Shown: positions 9,053 through 17,490 of the stretch, piece after piece
Layout of the letters: the number at the start of each line of letters is the position of its first letter
Numbering within the stretch: position 1 is the first letter of the stretch
Assembly (NCBI RefSeq): GCF_004348265.1
Contig: NZ_SMNT01000037.1
Coordinates: forward strand, 1 to 48,695
DNA length: 48,695 nt
DNA from: Methylobacterium segetis
GTDB lineage: Bacteria > Pseudomonadota > Alphaproteobacteria > Rhizobiales > Beijerinckiaceae
Direction of reading: 5' to 3'
Notes under the pieces: model-generated
Seen by the model: only the letters and a program-made list of their open reading frames with translations
Told to the model about the DNA's origin: nothing
The model's database searches: none
Program-made: the position numbers and the translations under genes

Positions 9053-9625
9053 TCAGGCCGCCGGCGCGGCCCGCGGCAGCTTCGGGCCGAGGGCGGCGGC
9101 CTCGATCAGGAGGGCGAGTTCGCGCCCGGCGGCCGCGACGCGCTCGGCGACGCCGGCATCGGCCACGGCGCAATCCTCCATCTCCGCCCCGCCCGCATAG
9201 ACCGAGGTCGGCGCGATGTGGGCGGCGAAGAAGCCGAACAGCGGGCGCAGGGAATGCTCCACGATGAGCGCGTGGCGCAGGCCCCCGCCCGTCGCCGTGA
9301 GCACCACCGGCTTGCCGACCATGTGCTCGGGCTCCACGAAGTCGAGCATGTGCTTGAACAGGCCCGAATACGAGCCCTTGTAGACCGGCGTCCCGACGAT
9401 GAGCGCGTCCGCCCCCTCGATCGCCTCGACGATGCGGGCGGCCGGGAGCGGCAGGGCCTCGCGCGTCGTCACGCCGATGCCCGGACCGGCATCGAGAAGG
9501 TCGTAGATCCGCAGGTCGATCCGGCGGTGCCGGCCGAGCTCCGCGGCCACCGCCTCCACGAGGCCGCGGGTGCGCGAGGGCCGGTTGGAGCTCGCGGAGA
9601 AGGCGACGACGCGGGGCAGGGACAC
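9053..9625 (-). CDS. NADPH-dependent FMN reductase (MsuE/SsuE-like)
   Basis: A flavodoxin-fold protein of 190 residues. The N-terminal phosphate loop reads AFSASSNRPSRTRGLVEAV, and VGTPVYKGSYSGLFKHMLD is the family's second FMN-contact segment. Members reduce FMN with NADPH and supply it to two-component monooxygenases, for example those releasing sulfite from alkanesulfonates. No monooxygenase gene is nearby, so the partner is unknown. The GTG at 9625 is chosen because the family motif starts a few residues later, a GGAG lies upstream, and the frame further upstream is Arg/Pro-rich. The gene is convergent with pbpC, and its stop lies in a 12-bp palindrome (9043-9054). Confidence 0.85.
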   Translation of the reverse strand: MSLPRVVAFSASSNRPSRTRGLVEAVAAELGRHRRIDLRIYDLLDAGPGIGVTTREALPLPAARIVEAIEGADALIVGTPVYKGSYSGLFKHMLDFVEPEHMVGKPVVLTATGGGLRHALIVEHSLRPLFGFFAAHIAPTSVYAGGAEMEDCAVADAGVAERVAAAGRELALLIEAAALGPKLPRAAPAA

Positions 9626-9798
9626 GGGGCTTCGTCTCCGGTCTTCGGTTCGCCGTCCCGGCCGGGTCGGGGCGCGGGCGGGCCCGCGCGAGAGCCGGGC
9701 CGTGAGGTTCATACGGGAACCTAACGCCCGGATTGCAAGGGGCGGACCGGGACGGAATGTCCCAGATAGGGATGTCGGCCCCCCGTACACATGGACAA

Positions 9799-9820
9799 GG
9801 GCCGCCGCGTGCGGCGGCCC
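9799..9820 (-). terminator. Candidate terminator hairpin downstream of the small membrane gene
   Basis: A perfect 10-bp stem (GGGCCGCCGC / GCGGCGGCCC) with a 2-nt loop lies 67 bp beyond the stop of the 31-residue minus-strand gene. The strand reads TTGTCC after the stem, only weakly U-rich. The rest of 9626-9886 holds the FMN reductase upstream region and a short GGGAC/GTCCC repeat near 9750, with no gene seen. Confidence 0.5.
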
Positions 9821-9886
9821 CGGATCCCGTTGTCTCCCAATCCGTCCCGGTCCCGGACGGGGCGGCCCGATCCGCGGGCAGAGCGG

Positions 9887-9982
9887 CTAAGGCGCCAGGA
9901 GCACGTTCGCCGAGCCGACCACGGTGGCGACGAGGCCGCAGGCGAAGACCCCGATCATCAAGTAGTTGAACGCCTTCAGCAT
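9887..9982 (-). CDS. 31-residue single-span membrane protein
   Basis: The reading frame encodes 31 residues: a short basic N-terminus (MLKAFNY), one hydrophobic helix (LMIGVFACGLVATVVG), and a short tail ending LLAP. A strong Shine-Dalgarno AAGGAGA lies 7 bases before the ATG. A stop codon is followed downstream by a stable hairpin. The family is not recognised. It lies 19 bp downstream of a gene for an exported 84-residue protein on the same strand, so the two may be cotranscribed. Small single-span proteins of this size are often missed by annotation. The ribosome site and the hydrophobic pattern are the only support. Confidence 0.6.
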   Translation of the reverse strand: MLKAFNYLMIGVFACGLVATVVGSANVLLAP

Positions 9983-10001
9983 CCGGTTCTCTCCTTCTCG
10001 A

Positions 10002-10256
10002 TCAGCAGCGGTAGCCGCCCGAGGTCTGCCCGTACTGCTTCACGGGCCGGGTCTGCTGGTTGGCATTGCCCTCCGAGGCCGAGCTCCGCGGGCAGCTCTC
10101 GTAGAAGGGGCCGTCATGCACGCCGACGGAGCCGGTGGTCTCGACGTCGAAATGAGGGGCGGGCGCCCGGTCGGCGTCGTCGGTGAAGGCGTGCGCCGAC
10201 GTGGCGGCGAGACCCAGGGCGGCGGCGGTCAACAGGGTGGCCAACGTATTTTTCAT
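10002..10256 (-). CDS. Small exported protein (84 aa), unknown function
   Basis: The ATG at 10256 has AAGGA just upstream and starts a clean signal peptide (MKNTLATLLTAAALGLAATSAHA, cleavage about residue 23). The mature part is about 61 residues, polar, with Cys55 near the middle and a Cys as the very last residue, which may form a disulfide. The TGSVGVHDGPFYESC segment resembles small secreted Methylobacterium proteins of unknown role. The 146-bp upstream region is the most AT-rich stretch nearby and presumably carries its promoter. The function is not recognised. Confidence 0.75.
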   Translation of the reverse strand: MKNTLATLLTAAALGLAATSAHAFTDDADRAPAPHFDVETTGSVGVHDGPFYESCPRSSASEGNANQQTRPVKQYGQTSGGYRC

Positions 10257-10402
10257 GACATCCTTTCCGTGAAATACTGTTCTTTGTTCTACCTGTATTC
10301 GAGTGACCAGGCTTGCGATTGATATAGGGAGCAATTCCCGGACCACGCGTGACGATGCGCACGCGCCAGGAGGGATTATAGACTGCGCAGGATTTGGGGC
10401 GG

Positions 10403-11074
10403 CTAGCGCCGACGAAAGCGCCAGACGCTGGAGCGCTTGATCTCGGCGTCCTCCAGCGCCCGCGTCACCGGCACCTCGTAGGTGGCGAGCACCTCCAGCC
10501 GCTCCCGCGGCAGGTAGGAGCGGCCGGGATCGCCGACCAGAACCGTGGCCCCGCCCGCGTCGAGTTCGGCGAGCCACGCACCGACGCGGGCCGCGACGTC
10601 GCGCTCGTAGAAGATGTCGGCCGCGAGAACGAGACTCGCGCCCGGCTGGGTGCCGACGAGGTCGGCCGCGACCGCGGTGATCCGGTCGGCGACGCCGTTC
10701 GCCGCCGCGTTGAGGCCGATCGCCGGGATCGCGAAGGGGTCGAGGTCGGTCGCGGTCACGTGCGCGGCCCCGGCCCGCGCCGCCGCGATCGCCACGAGGC
10801 CCGAGCCCGAGGCGAAATCGAGCACCTGCCGCCCGGCGGCGATCTCCGGATGGTCGAGGATGTAGCGGGCGAGCGCCTGCCCGCCCGCCCAGGCGAAGGC
10901 CCAGAAGGGCGGCGGCAGGCCGATCTCGGCGAGTTCCTCCTCGGTCCGCTGCCAGAGGACGGTGGCCTCGTCGGCGACGTGGAGGCGGATCTCGGGGGCG
11001 TGCGGCACCGGCCGCAGGCGCGTCTCGGCCCGGATGAAGGCGAGGGCCTCCTCCGGCAGGAGCGCGGCGTTCAT
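10403..11074 (-). CDS. ETF-beta lysine methyltransferase (METTL20-like)
   Basis: A class I SAM-dependent methyltransferase of 223 residues. Residues 56-71 (PPFWAFAWAGGQALAR) match the PFWPFYWPGGQ signature of METTL20/ETFBKMT. Motif I is VLDFASGSG (84-92), motif II is TATDLDPFA (108-115), and VLAADIFYERDV forms the later D-x-F-Y segment. Family knowledge: it methylates lysines in the recognition loop of the electron-transfer flavoprotein beta subunit and tunes its interaction with acyl-CoA dehydrogenases. A bacterial homologue is known in Agrobacterium. The start at 11074 overlaps the stop of the upstream gene by four bases (ATGA), so the two are translationally coupled. Confidence 0.82.
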   Translation of the reverse strand: MNAALLPEEALAFIRAETRLRPVPHAPEIRLHVADEATVLWQRTEEELAEIGLPPPFWAFAWAGGQALARYILDHPEIAAGRQVLDFASGSGLVAIAAARAGAAHVTATDLDPFAIPAIGLNAAANGVADRITAVAADLVGTQPGASLVLAADIFYERDVAARVGAWLAELDAGGATVLVGDPGRSYLPRERLEVLATYEVPVTRALEDAEIKRSSVWRFRRR

Positions 11075-11700
11075 GGGCTCAGCAGCGCCGCGTAGAGCCG
11101 GCCGATCGCGGCGGCGGATTCCGCCCCGGCAACGCCGCCCGCCAGCAGGGTCACGCCCGTGTCGAGGGGGTCGAGGCCGAGCGTGCGCGCCTCCTCCGGA
11201 TCCTCCAGGAGGAACCGGGTCCGGCCCGTGGCGAGCGGCCCCCGCATCAGGCGGCCGAAGCCGGCCCGGGCCAGGCGCCCGGCCGCGCCGTCCCGGCGCC
11301 CCAGCGCCCCGAAGCCCGCGGGCGTGTAGATCCGGGCTCCGACCCCCGCCATGGCCGCCGCCGTGCCACCGACGAGAATGCCACGCGGGCCGATCGCGTG
11401 GAGGATGTCGGCCTTCAGCCCCTTCAGCGTCGCGGCGAGCTGTCCGGCGGCATAGCCCGCCGTCATCGGGTTGAGGCCCGAGCCCTCCTCCCCGAGGGCG
11501 AGGACGCGCGCGCCCGTCTCCTCGATCGCCGGCTGATGCGGGCCGGCCCGCATCACCACGAAGACGGACAGGCCCGCCTCCGCGCCGATGCCGCAGAGCG
11601 CCCGGTAGCGCTCGGCGAAGAGCCGGTCGTCCGGCGCCACGAGGACGAGGCGCCGCATCGGCACGGGCGCGGCTTCGACGTTCGGAATCGGGTCGGTCAT
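11071..11700 (-). CDS. Short glycosyltransferase-like (GT-B N-terminal half) protein
   Basis: The protein has 209 residues. It has Rossmann-like strands (RRLVLVAPDDRLF, LSVFVVMRAG, ARVLALGE) and a segment (KADILHAIGPRGILVGG, ARIYTPAGFGAL) resembling the N-terminal acceptor domain of family-4 GT-B glycosyltransferases. A full enzyme would be about 350-400 residues with a C-terminal nucleotide-sugar domain bearing an E-x7-E motif. That half is absent, and the tail here is a short helical segment. It may be a non-catalytic or accessory remnant, or a divergent small enzyme. It overlaps the ETF-beta methyltransferase gene. The ATG at 11700 is the only good start. Confidence 0.55.
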   Translation of the reverse strand: MTDPIPNVEAAPVPMRRLVLVAPDDRLFAERYRALCGIGAEAGLSVFVVMRAGPHQPAIEETGARVLALGEEGSGLNPMTAGYAAGQLAATLKGLKADILHAIGPRGILVGGTAAAMAGVGARIYTPAGFGALGRRDGAAGRLARAGFGRLMRGPLATGRTRFLLEDPEEARTLGLDPLDTGVTLLAGGVAGAESAAAIGRLYAALLSP

Positions 11701-11820
11701 GGTGCTGGCTTAGCACGGCCGCGCGCGCCATGGGCCGAGCCCTGTGCGGCCGATCGCCGGGGCCGGAACAGGGCGGCCCGCTGCCCGGTTGTCGCTCAAC
11801 CACCAGGGAGGGCGCGTTCC

Positions 11821-13083
11821 ATGGCCTCGGAGCGGGATGAGAGAGCGGTCGCCGATCCGCGGGAGGCCGCCGCCGAGGCGGGCCTGCGCTACGTCGACGA
11901 CGGCATGCCGGGGCTGAGCCGGAAGAAGAGCGGCACGGGCTTCCGCTATCTCGACGCGAAGGGCCAGCTGGTGCGCGACGCGAAGACCCTCGCCCGCATC
12001 CGCGCGCTCGCGATCCCGCCCGCCTACACCGATGTCTGGATCTGCCCGCGCGCGAACGGCCACATCCAGGCGACGGGGCGCGATGCGAAGGGCCGCAAGC
12101 AGTACCGCTACCATCCCGATTTCCGCGAGGCGCGGGAATCGAGCAAGTTCAGCCACATCATGGCCTTCGCCGACGCGCTGCCGGGCATCCGGGCGCGGAT
12201 CGACCAGGACATGCGCCGCCCCGGCCTCTCCCGCGAGAAGGTGCTGGCCACGGTCGTGCATCTCCTGGAGAGCACGCTGATCCGGATCGGCAACGACGAT
12301 TACGCCCGCGCCAACAAGAGCTACGGCCTGACGACGCTGCGCGATCCGCACGTGCGCGTCGAGGGCTCGGATCTCACCTTCCGCTTCAAGGGCAAGAGCG
12401 GCAAGAGCTGGAACCTGTCGGTGAAGGACCGGCGCGTCGCCCGCATCGTCAAGGCCTGCCAGGACCTGCCGGGCCAGGAGCTGTTCCAGTACATCGACGA
12501 GGCCGGCGAGCAGCGCGACGTCACCTCGGCGGACGTCAACGCGTACCTGCGCGAGATCACCGGGCAGGACATCACCGCCAAGGATTTCCGCACCTGGGCC
12601 GGCACGGTGCTGGCGGCGCTCGCCCTGAAGGAATTCGAAGCCTTCGACAGCGAGGCGAAAGCCAAGAAGAACGTCCGGACGGCGATCGAGTCGGTGGCCG
12701 CCCGCCTCGGCAACACGCCGACCATCTGCCGCAAGTGCTACATCCACCCCCAGATCCTCGACGGGTATCTCGAGGGCGGCCTGCTCCTCCAGGTTCAGGA
12801 CGCCGTCGAGACCGAATTGTGCGAGGACCTCAACCGGTTGAAGCCCGAGGAGGCGGCGGTGCTGAGCCTCCTGCGCAGCCGGCTCGAAGCGGTGCAGGAA
12901 GCGCCGAAGGAGGGGGCGGGCAAGAGCCGCGCGCGCGCCCGGCGGCCGGCCAAGGCTTCAGCCACGACTTCAGCCAAGACTCGGGCCAAGGGGGCATCCA
13001 AGTCTCGGGCCGGCTCGGTGGCGAAGCGGGCCTCCGGCCCGCGCCGGTCGGGTGCGGGGGCGCAGGCCCCCGCGAGCCCCTGA
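11821..13083 (+). CDS. DNA topoisomerase IB (poxvirus-like)
   Basis: The protein has 420 residues. It relaxes supercoils through a 3'-phosphotyrosyl intermediate. The N-terminal domain begins AGLRYVDDGMPGLSRKKSGTGFRY. The catalytic domain includes YHPDFREARESSKF, RIGNDDYARANKSYGLTTL and FRTWAGT. The nucleophile is Tyr307 in CRKCYIHP. After about residue 365 there is a Lys/Arg/Ala/Ser-rich tail, likely a nonspecific DNA-binding extension. The start at 11821 is supported by GGGAGGG about 10 bases upstream. The gene stands alone and converges on a DUF4142 gene with only 15 bp between their stops. Bacterial type IB enzymes are common in Alphaproteobacteria. Confidence 0.93.
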   Translation: MASERDERAVADPREAAAEAGLRYVDDGMPGLSRKKSGTGFRYLDAKGQLVRDAKTLARIRALAIPPAYTDVWICPRANGHIQATGRDAKGRKQYRYHPDFREARESSKFSHIMAFADALPGIRARIDQDMRRPGLSREKVLATVVHLLESTLIRIGNDDYARANKSYGLTTLRDPHVRVEGSDLTFRFKGKSGKSWNLSVKDRRVARIVKACQDLPGQELFQYIDEAGEQRDVTSADVNAYLREITGQDITAKDFRTWAGTVLAALALKEFEAFDSEAKAKKNVRTAIESVAARLGNTPTICRKCYIHPQILDGYLEGGLLLQVQDAVETELCEDLNRLKPEEAAVLSLLRSRLEAVQEAPKEGAGKSRARARRPAKASATTSAKTRAKGASKSRAGSVAKRASGPRRSGAGAQAPASP

Positions 13084-13098
13084 TCGAGGCACCCCGCG

Positions 13099-13641
13099 CT
13101 ACTTGTCGAGGTCCTGCGCCATCTTGAGATGGTGGTCGAGGTGCGGCTGGGTCTTGCCCGCCCAAGCCTTCAGGTCGGCGTTGTCGCCGCTCTTGGCGTA
13201 GCGCCCGAACAGGTCCACCGCGTCCTTGTGCGCCTTCACCTGGTCGCTGTGGTACTGCTTGTTGAAGTCGTTCCCCTGCAGGCCCTTCAGCTTGTCGAGC
13301 TTGCTCTGGTGCGTGCTGTCGAGCTCCGTCGGCAGCGTGGCCTGCACCTTGCCGCCCTGCACGAAGCCCTTCAGCTCGGCAGTGGTCTTCTGATGCTCGT
13401 CGATCATCTGCTTGGCGTAGGTCTTGGTCGCGTCGTCGCCGCGCTCGGTGGCGAGCTGGCTCGACTGGATCTCGAACATGTCGCTGATCGCGGCCTCCTT
13501 CACGAAGTCGGCGGTGGAGGGCGCCGCGCCGACCAGGGCGTTGAGGCCGCTCTTCTCGCTCAGGGACTGGGCGTCGGCCGGCAGGCTGGCGGGAAGGGCG
13601 AAGGCGGCGCAACAGACCGCAATTAGAAGATGCTTCTGCAT
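13099..13641 (-). CDS. Exported DUF4142 protein
   Basis: The protein has 180 residues, with a signal peptide (MQKHLLIAVCCAAFALPASLPADA) and a helical DUF4142 domain. Segments such as STADFVKEAAISDMFEIQSSQLA, YAKQMIDEHQKTTAEL and LDHHLKMAQDL give the four-helix, ferritin-like pattern of this family. Several conserved His residues (in DEHQKT, YHSDQVKAHKDA, HLDHHLKMA) sit at metal-ligand-like positions. Members are periplasmic and of unknown biochemical role, often stress-linked. The ATG at 13641 is preferred over one 5 codons upstream because GAGGG lies 9 bases before it. It follows a string of small same-strand genes. Confidence 0.85.
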   Translation of the reverse strand: MQKHLLIAVCCAAFALPASLPADAQSLSEKSGLNALVGAAPSTADFVKEAAISDMFEIQSSQLATERGDDATKTYAKQMIDEHQKTTAELKGFVQGGKVQATLPTELDSTHQSKLDKLKGLQGNDFNKQYHSDQVKAHKDAVDLFGRYAKSGDNADLKAWAGKTQPHLDHHLKMAQDLDK

Positions 13642-13763
13642 GTTTATTTCCCTCATGAATTGCATGAATGGGAAAAGGCTTGCCCTGCCCCGGAGTTCCG
13701 TCCGCGGGCGCTGCCCTGCGGACCCGCCGCACCCTCTTCCCAGGCGCGGAACCGGGAGCCGCC

Positions 13764-15233
13764 TCAGCGGCCGCCGACGAGGGTCCAGAAACCGTGCTTG
13801 CGCCCGTGCTCGCGGCGCAGGGTGTCGCGGTAGCCGCTCGCGCCGGGATCGATCGCATCGAGCTGCGCGAGGTAGCGCGCGGCGTGCGCGTAGGCCTGGC
13901 TCCGGCCCCGCTCCAGGATGTCGTCGATGAGGCGGCGATAGAGGAGGGCGGCGGCCTCCGGCCGGGCCTGCTCCAGCGCCTCGGCCGCCGGGGCCAGAAC
14001 CTCGTAGCGCTCGCCCTCCCAGGTCTTCGCCCGGTCGAGGACGAGGCGCCCGGCCCGCTCCAGATCCGGCCAGTTGATGAGGAAGGTCAGCGCCCGGTAG
14101 GGCTGCGGAAAGGCCATCGCCCGGTCGAAGGCCGCGCGCAGGGCCTCGTCATCCTCGAAATCCGGAAGCTTGGCGAGGTAGTCGCGCAGCATCACCGCGT
14201 CGAGGCTGTCGCAGAAGCGCTGCCAGCGCAGATCCTGCGCCTCGCCTGCGCGCCCGAGCGCGTCGAGGATGCCGATCTCGAGGGCGGCCCGCGCCCGGGC
14301 CGGCGTCTCTGTGTCGACGCGGCCGGTGATGAGCGCCTCGCGGGTCAGGATCGTCCCGGTCCCCTGCCGGGGCCGGCGCACCCAGTCCAGGGCCTCGTCG
14401 AGGCGCCCGGCGGCGAAGAGGCGCTCGGCGACCGCGCCGGTATCCGGCGCCTCGCCCGCGACCGCCCGTTCGAGGGCGATGAAGGCGTCGACGTCGCCCC
14501 GCCGGTCGGCGATGTCCTGGCGCGCCCGCAGCAGGCGTCCGCGTGCCCGGGTGGCGCGCCAGTCGCCCGGCGCATCCGGCACCGCGGCCAGCGCCTGCGC
14601 CAGATCCGCGTCGAGACCGGGCAAGGCGCCCTCCGGCAAGCGGGGAACCAGGTCGAGGACGAGCATCGCAAGGGGGCCGTCCGGCTCGTCCGCGACGAGC
14701 GGCAGGATCCGGCCCGCGAAACGCCCGGCCTCGGCCTCGGGCAGCGCGCCCGCGATCTCGACCGCCGCCTCCGCGGCCCGCTCGTAGACCCCTTCGGTGA
14801 TGCCGAGGCTGTCGTCCACCCGGGCGAGCACGCCCGAGGCGCCGTGGAGGAAGCGCACCAGCCGGTCGAGGGCGGCGACCGGGTCGAGGGGGCGCAGCTC
14901 GCTGAGGATCACCGAGACGGTGGCGTTGAGGTCCGCCGTGAAGGCGCGGCGGCGCTGCCAGTCGATGAAGCCGCGCGCGCCCTCCAGCGCCGAGAGGCGG
15001 CGGTCGACGATGGCAGCCACCGCCTCGGGCCCCTGCAGGGCGGCGAGTGCCGCGCTGACGATCTTCTTGAAGGCCGGGTTGCGCTCGGTCTCGCCGAGGA
15101 TGAGCGCGATCAGCCGGTCCGGCCGCAGCGCGGACAGCGTCTCGGGGGAGGGCGTGGTGCGGCGCGCGCCCTTGCGCCTGGGCGCCTCCTCGCGCGCTGG
15201 CGCGGCCTCGGCCGTTGAGGGCTTGCGTGCCAT
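13764..15233 (-). CDS. DUF6880-like cytosolic helical-repeat protein
   Basis: The protein has 489 residues and no signal peptide or membrane segment. It is almost wholly alpha-helical. The opening is a charged Ala/Arg/Lys tail, then LRPDRLIALILGETERNPAFKKIVSAALA, IVDRRLSALEGARGFIDW and LNATVSVILSELRPLDPVAALDRLVRFLHGASGV. TPR-like helix pairs run to the C-terminus. This matches my memory of DUF6880 proteins of Alphaproteobacteria, some associated with SWIM zinc-finger proteins. No SWIM gene is adjacent. The start at 15233 is taken because the upstream 35 codons are low-complexity Arg/Gly. The role is unknown. Confidence 0.7.
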   Translation of the reverse strand: MARKPSTAEAAPAREEAPRRKGARRTTPSPETLSALRPDRLIALILGETERNPAFKKIVSAALAALQGPEAVAAIVDRRLSALEGARGFIDWQRRRAFTADLNATVSVILSELRPLDPVAALDRLVRFLHGASGVLARVDDSLGITEGVYERAAEAAVEIAGALPEAEAGRFAGRILPLVADEPDGPLAMLVLDLVPRLPEGALPGLDADLAQALAAVPDAPGDWRATRARGRLLRARQDIADRRGDVDAFIALERAVAGEAPDTGAVAERLFAAGRLDEALDWVRRPRQGTGTILTREALITGRVDTETPARARAALEIGILDALGRAGEAQDLRWQRFCDSLDAVMLRDYLAKLPDFEDDEALRAAFDRAMAFPQPYRALTFLINWPDLERAGRLVLDRAKTWEGERYEVLAPAAEALEQARPEAAALLYRRLIDDILERGRSQAYAHAARYLAQLDAIDPGASGYRDTLRREHGRKHGFWTLVGGR

Positions 15234-15280
15234 CCTTCCCGCCGATCCCCCGCGGCCGGGCTCACGCCGGACGGAGCCCG

Positions 15281-15520
15281 CTACTCGACCACCCGCGCGA
15301 TGGGCCGGTCGTGACCGTCCGAGGTCTCGTCGTGCCACGCCCCCTGACCGTCCTGATAGCGGATCCCCTCGGTCGAGCCCGGAATCTGCTGCTCGGCCGC
15401 GGCGCGCTGGGCGGCCTGCAGGGCTTCCTCGCGGCTGCGGAAGGTCTCGGAGAACACGTCCCCGACCTTGTAGGCGAAGCCGCCGTCGTGCTCGACGATC
15501 CGGTAGGTGATCTCGCTCAT
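15281..15520 (-). CDS. DUF2188 domain protein
   Basis: A small protein of 79 residues. The core TYRIVEHDGGFAYKVGDVFSETFRSREEALQAA fits DUF2188 (two or three strands then a helix, with a characteristic HDGG turn and a T/SREEA helix start). The family is cytosolic and of unknown function. It sits in a run of four minus-strand genes, 47 bp upstream of the DUF6880-like gene and 83 bp downstream of another small gene, and may be cotranscribed. Confidence 0.75.
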   Translation of the reverse strand: MSEITYRIVEHDGGFAYKVGDVFSETFRSREEALQAAQRAAAEQQIPGSTEGIRYQDGQGAWHDETSDGHDRPIARVVE

Positions 15521-15603
15521 GGACGCTCCTCCACGGTTTCGGTTCGCTGGTGCGCGAACCCGCGGAGCCGGGGCGCGGTTCCTCGGCCGTCTGCCCTCGG
15601 CCT

Positions 15604-15831
15604 TCAATGACGGGTCGGTGCGGCGGCGCGGAGCTGCGTGAGAGCTGCCTCGCAGCCCGCGATCAGCGAGCCGCGCAGGTCGTCCTCCGCGTAGCCCGCC
15701 CCGTCCGGGAAGGCGATCGTCCGGACGCTCCCGTCGCCGAGCGCGCGGATATGCGCGAGCCAGCCCGTGTCGGCGCGCTCGAAACGCGCCTCGAAGGTCT
15801 CTCCGTCCTGCTCGAAACGATGTGGCTCCAT
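15604..15831 (-). CDS. Hypothetical small protein (75 aa)
   Basis: The 75-residue product (MEPHRFEQDGETFEARFERA..., ending QLRAAAPTRH) is predicted as strands followed by a helix, with a HIRALGDGSVRTIAFPDGA middle. The layout resembles its neighbour with the DUF2188 fold, but no family is recognised. The ATG at 15831 has GGAGAG directly before it and another GGAGAGG about 15 bases up. The longer open frame upstream is Arg/Gly-rich and opposite to a divergent gene, so it is not used. Confidence 0.6.
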   Translation of the reverse strand: MEPHRFEQDGETFEARFERADTGWLAHIRALGDGSVRTIAFPDGAGYAEDDLRGSLIAGCEAALTQLRAAAPTRH

Positions 15832-15918
15832 CTCTCCGATCCTCTCCTCGCCCCACCTGCGTCCCGCACTATCTGCCGGCGCGCGGGGGACGACGAGCCC
15901 CGCATCCGGGAACCCGCC

Positions 15919-16164
15919 ATGCCGATCCGCGCCGCCCTCATCGCCCTCGTCGCGCTCGCCGGCCCGGCCGCCGCGCAGAGGGGGCCGGGATTTCCCGGCA
16001 GCGGCGTCGGCCTGCCCGCCTCGGGCGTGCCGACGAACCCCTTCGCCTCGAACTATCCCTCGGCGCAGCCCCCCGTCCTCATGGAGCGCCCCGCGCCGCG
16101 CGTCCACCGCCCCCGCCGCGCCGGGCGCGAGCGGCTGTCGCCGCCCGGGCGGATCGGCCGATGA
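15919..16164 (+). CDS. Small exported Pro/Arg-rich protein (81 aa)
   Basis: The 81-residue product has a signal peptide (MPIRAALIALVALAGPAAAQ, cleavage after AAA). The mature part begins Gly/Pro-rich (GPGFPGSGVGLPASG) and ends Arg/Pro-rich. No Cys or domain is seen. Its last four bases overlap the start of a 32-residue membrane protein (ATGA), which implies coupled translation. The function is unknown. Confidence 0.65.
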   Translation: MPIRAALIALVALAGPAAAQRGPGFPGSGVGLPASGVPTNPFASNYPSAQPPVLMERPAPRVHRPRRAGRERLSPPGRIGR

Positions 16165-16259
16165 CGGATTGGATGGGCTGGCTCGCGCAGGGCGGGGGCG
16201 TGCATCTCATCCTGCTCGCCGCCGGCCTGGTGATCGGCCTGATCGCGGTGACGCGCTGA
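16161..16259 (+). CDS. 32-residue single-span membrane protein
   Basis: The ATG at 16161 overlaps the previous stop (ATGA). The product has a short polar head (MTDWMGWLAQGGG), one hydrophobic helix (VHLILLAAGLVIGLIAV) and a tail of T-R. It is too small for most gene callers. Overlap with an exported protein gene on the same strand and the clean helix support it. The family is not recognised. The 3' end lies 4 bp from the convergent glutathione peroxidase stop. Confidence 0.55.
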   Translation: MTDWMGWLAQGGGVHLILLAAGLVIGLIAVTR

Positions 16260-16263
16260 GGCG

Positions 16264-16830
<567 letters not shown>

Positions 16831-16855
16831 GGCGCACTCCCGGCAGGCGTTCTCC

Positions 16856-16949
16856 TGCGCACAATCTAGTTGGCGCCCGCGTCCCGTCCACCGCCAGGGG
16901 GAACCTTCCGGCGGGGGATCGCTTGTGCGGGTGCACAATCGATCACCGG
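16856..16949. promoter_or_regulatory. Divergent promoter region with two TGCRCACAATC motifs
   Basis: Between the peroxidase and PRC-barrel genes, TGCGCACAATC lies at 16856-16866 and GTGCACAATCGATC at 16931-16944. The second is followed by ACCGG. A close copy (TGCGCACAATCGATCCGG, 36304-36321) precedes the adaptor operon far to the right. I do not know the factor. It may be a shared promoter or operator element. Confidence 0.4.
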
Positions 16950-16964
16950 AAGAGACATCGTCCC

Positions 16965-17480
16965 ATGCGCAGCCTGCTCGCCGCCACGGCCCTTCTCATG
17001 ACGGGCGCCTCGCTCGCCCTCGCCCAGGCGCCGGATGCGGGCCAGCCGGCCCCCGCCCCGAAGCCGGAGGTCGCCAAGCCCGCCGAGCAGGCGCCGGGCA
17101 AACCCGTCGAGCCGGCGCCGGGCCAGCCCGCGACGCTGACGGGGGATCTCCGTCCGACCTTCGTCGCTCAGGCGCCGACGGACATGGTGGCCTCGAAGGT
17201 CGTCGGGCTGACGATCCAGAACGCGGCCAACGAGACGATCGGCGAGATCGCCGACGTGGTGCTCGACGAGGGCTCGAAGGTGAAGTCCTGGATCGTCGGC
17301 GTCGGCGGCTTCCTCGGGATCGGCACGAAGTACGTCGCCGTGGACCCGAGCGCGCTGCGCCTCGTGCGCACCGACGGCGACAAGCTCAAGGCGACGATCA
17401 ACACCGACAAGGACCAGCTGCGCGCCGCGCCGGAATACGTCTATCTCGGCCAGCAGAAGAAGGACGAGGCGAAGAAGTAG
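16965..17480 (+). CDS. Exported PRC-barrel domain protein
   Basis: The protein has 171 residues, with a signal peptide ([19 protein letters not shown]), a Pro/Ala/Lys linker to about residue 60, and a PRC-barrel ([26 protein letters not shown], then [21 protein letters not shown]). PRC-barrels of this exported type in Methylobacterium and Rhizobiales are of unknown function, often stress-induced. The tail is Lys-rich. It is divergent from the glutathione peroxidase and convergent with a receiver-like gene. Confidence 0.82.
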   Translation: MRSLLAATALLMTGASLALAQAPDAGQPAPAPKPEVAKPAEQAPGKPVEPAPGQPATLTGDLRPTFVAQAPTDMVASKVVGLTIQNAANETIGEIADVVLDEGSKVKSWIVGVGGFLGIGTKYVAVDPSALRLVRTDGDKLKATINTDKDQLRAAPEYVYLGQQKKDEAKK

Positions 17481-17490
17481 GGGCGGCCCG

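Noticed and set aside
10286..10300. GTTC-N7-ATTC resembling an alphaproteobacterial LexA box upstream of the 84-residue exported protein
   Set aside because: One mismatch in a short motif and no DNA-repair function nearby. Too weak to report as a site.
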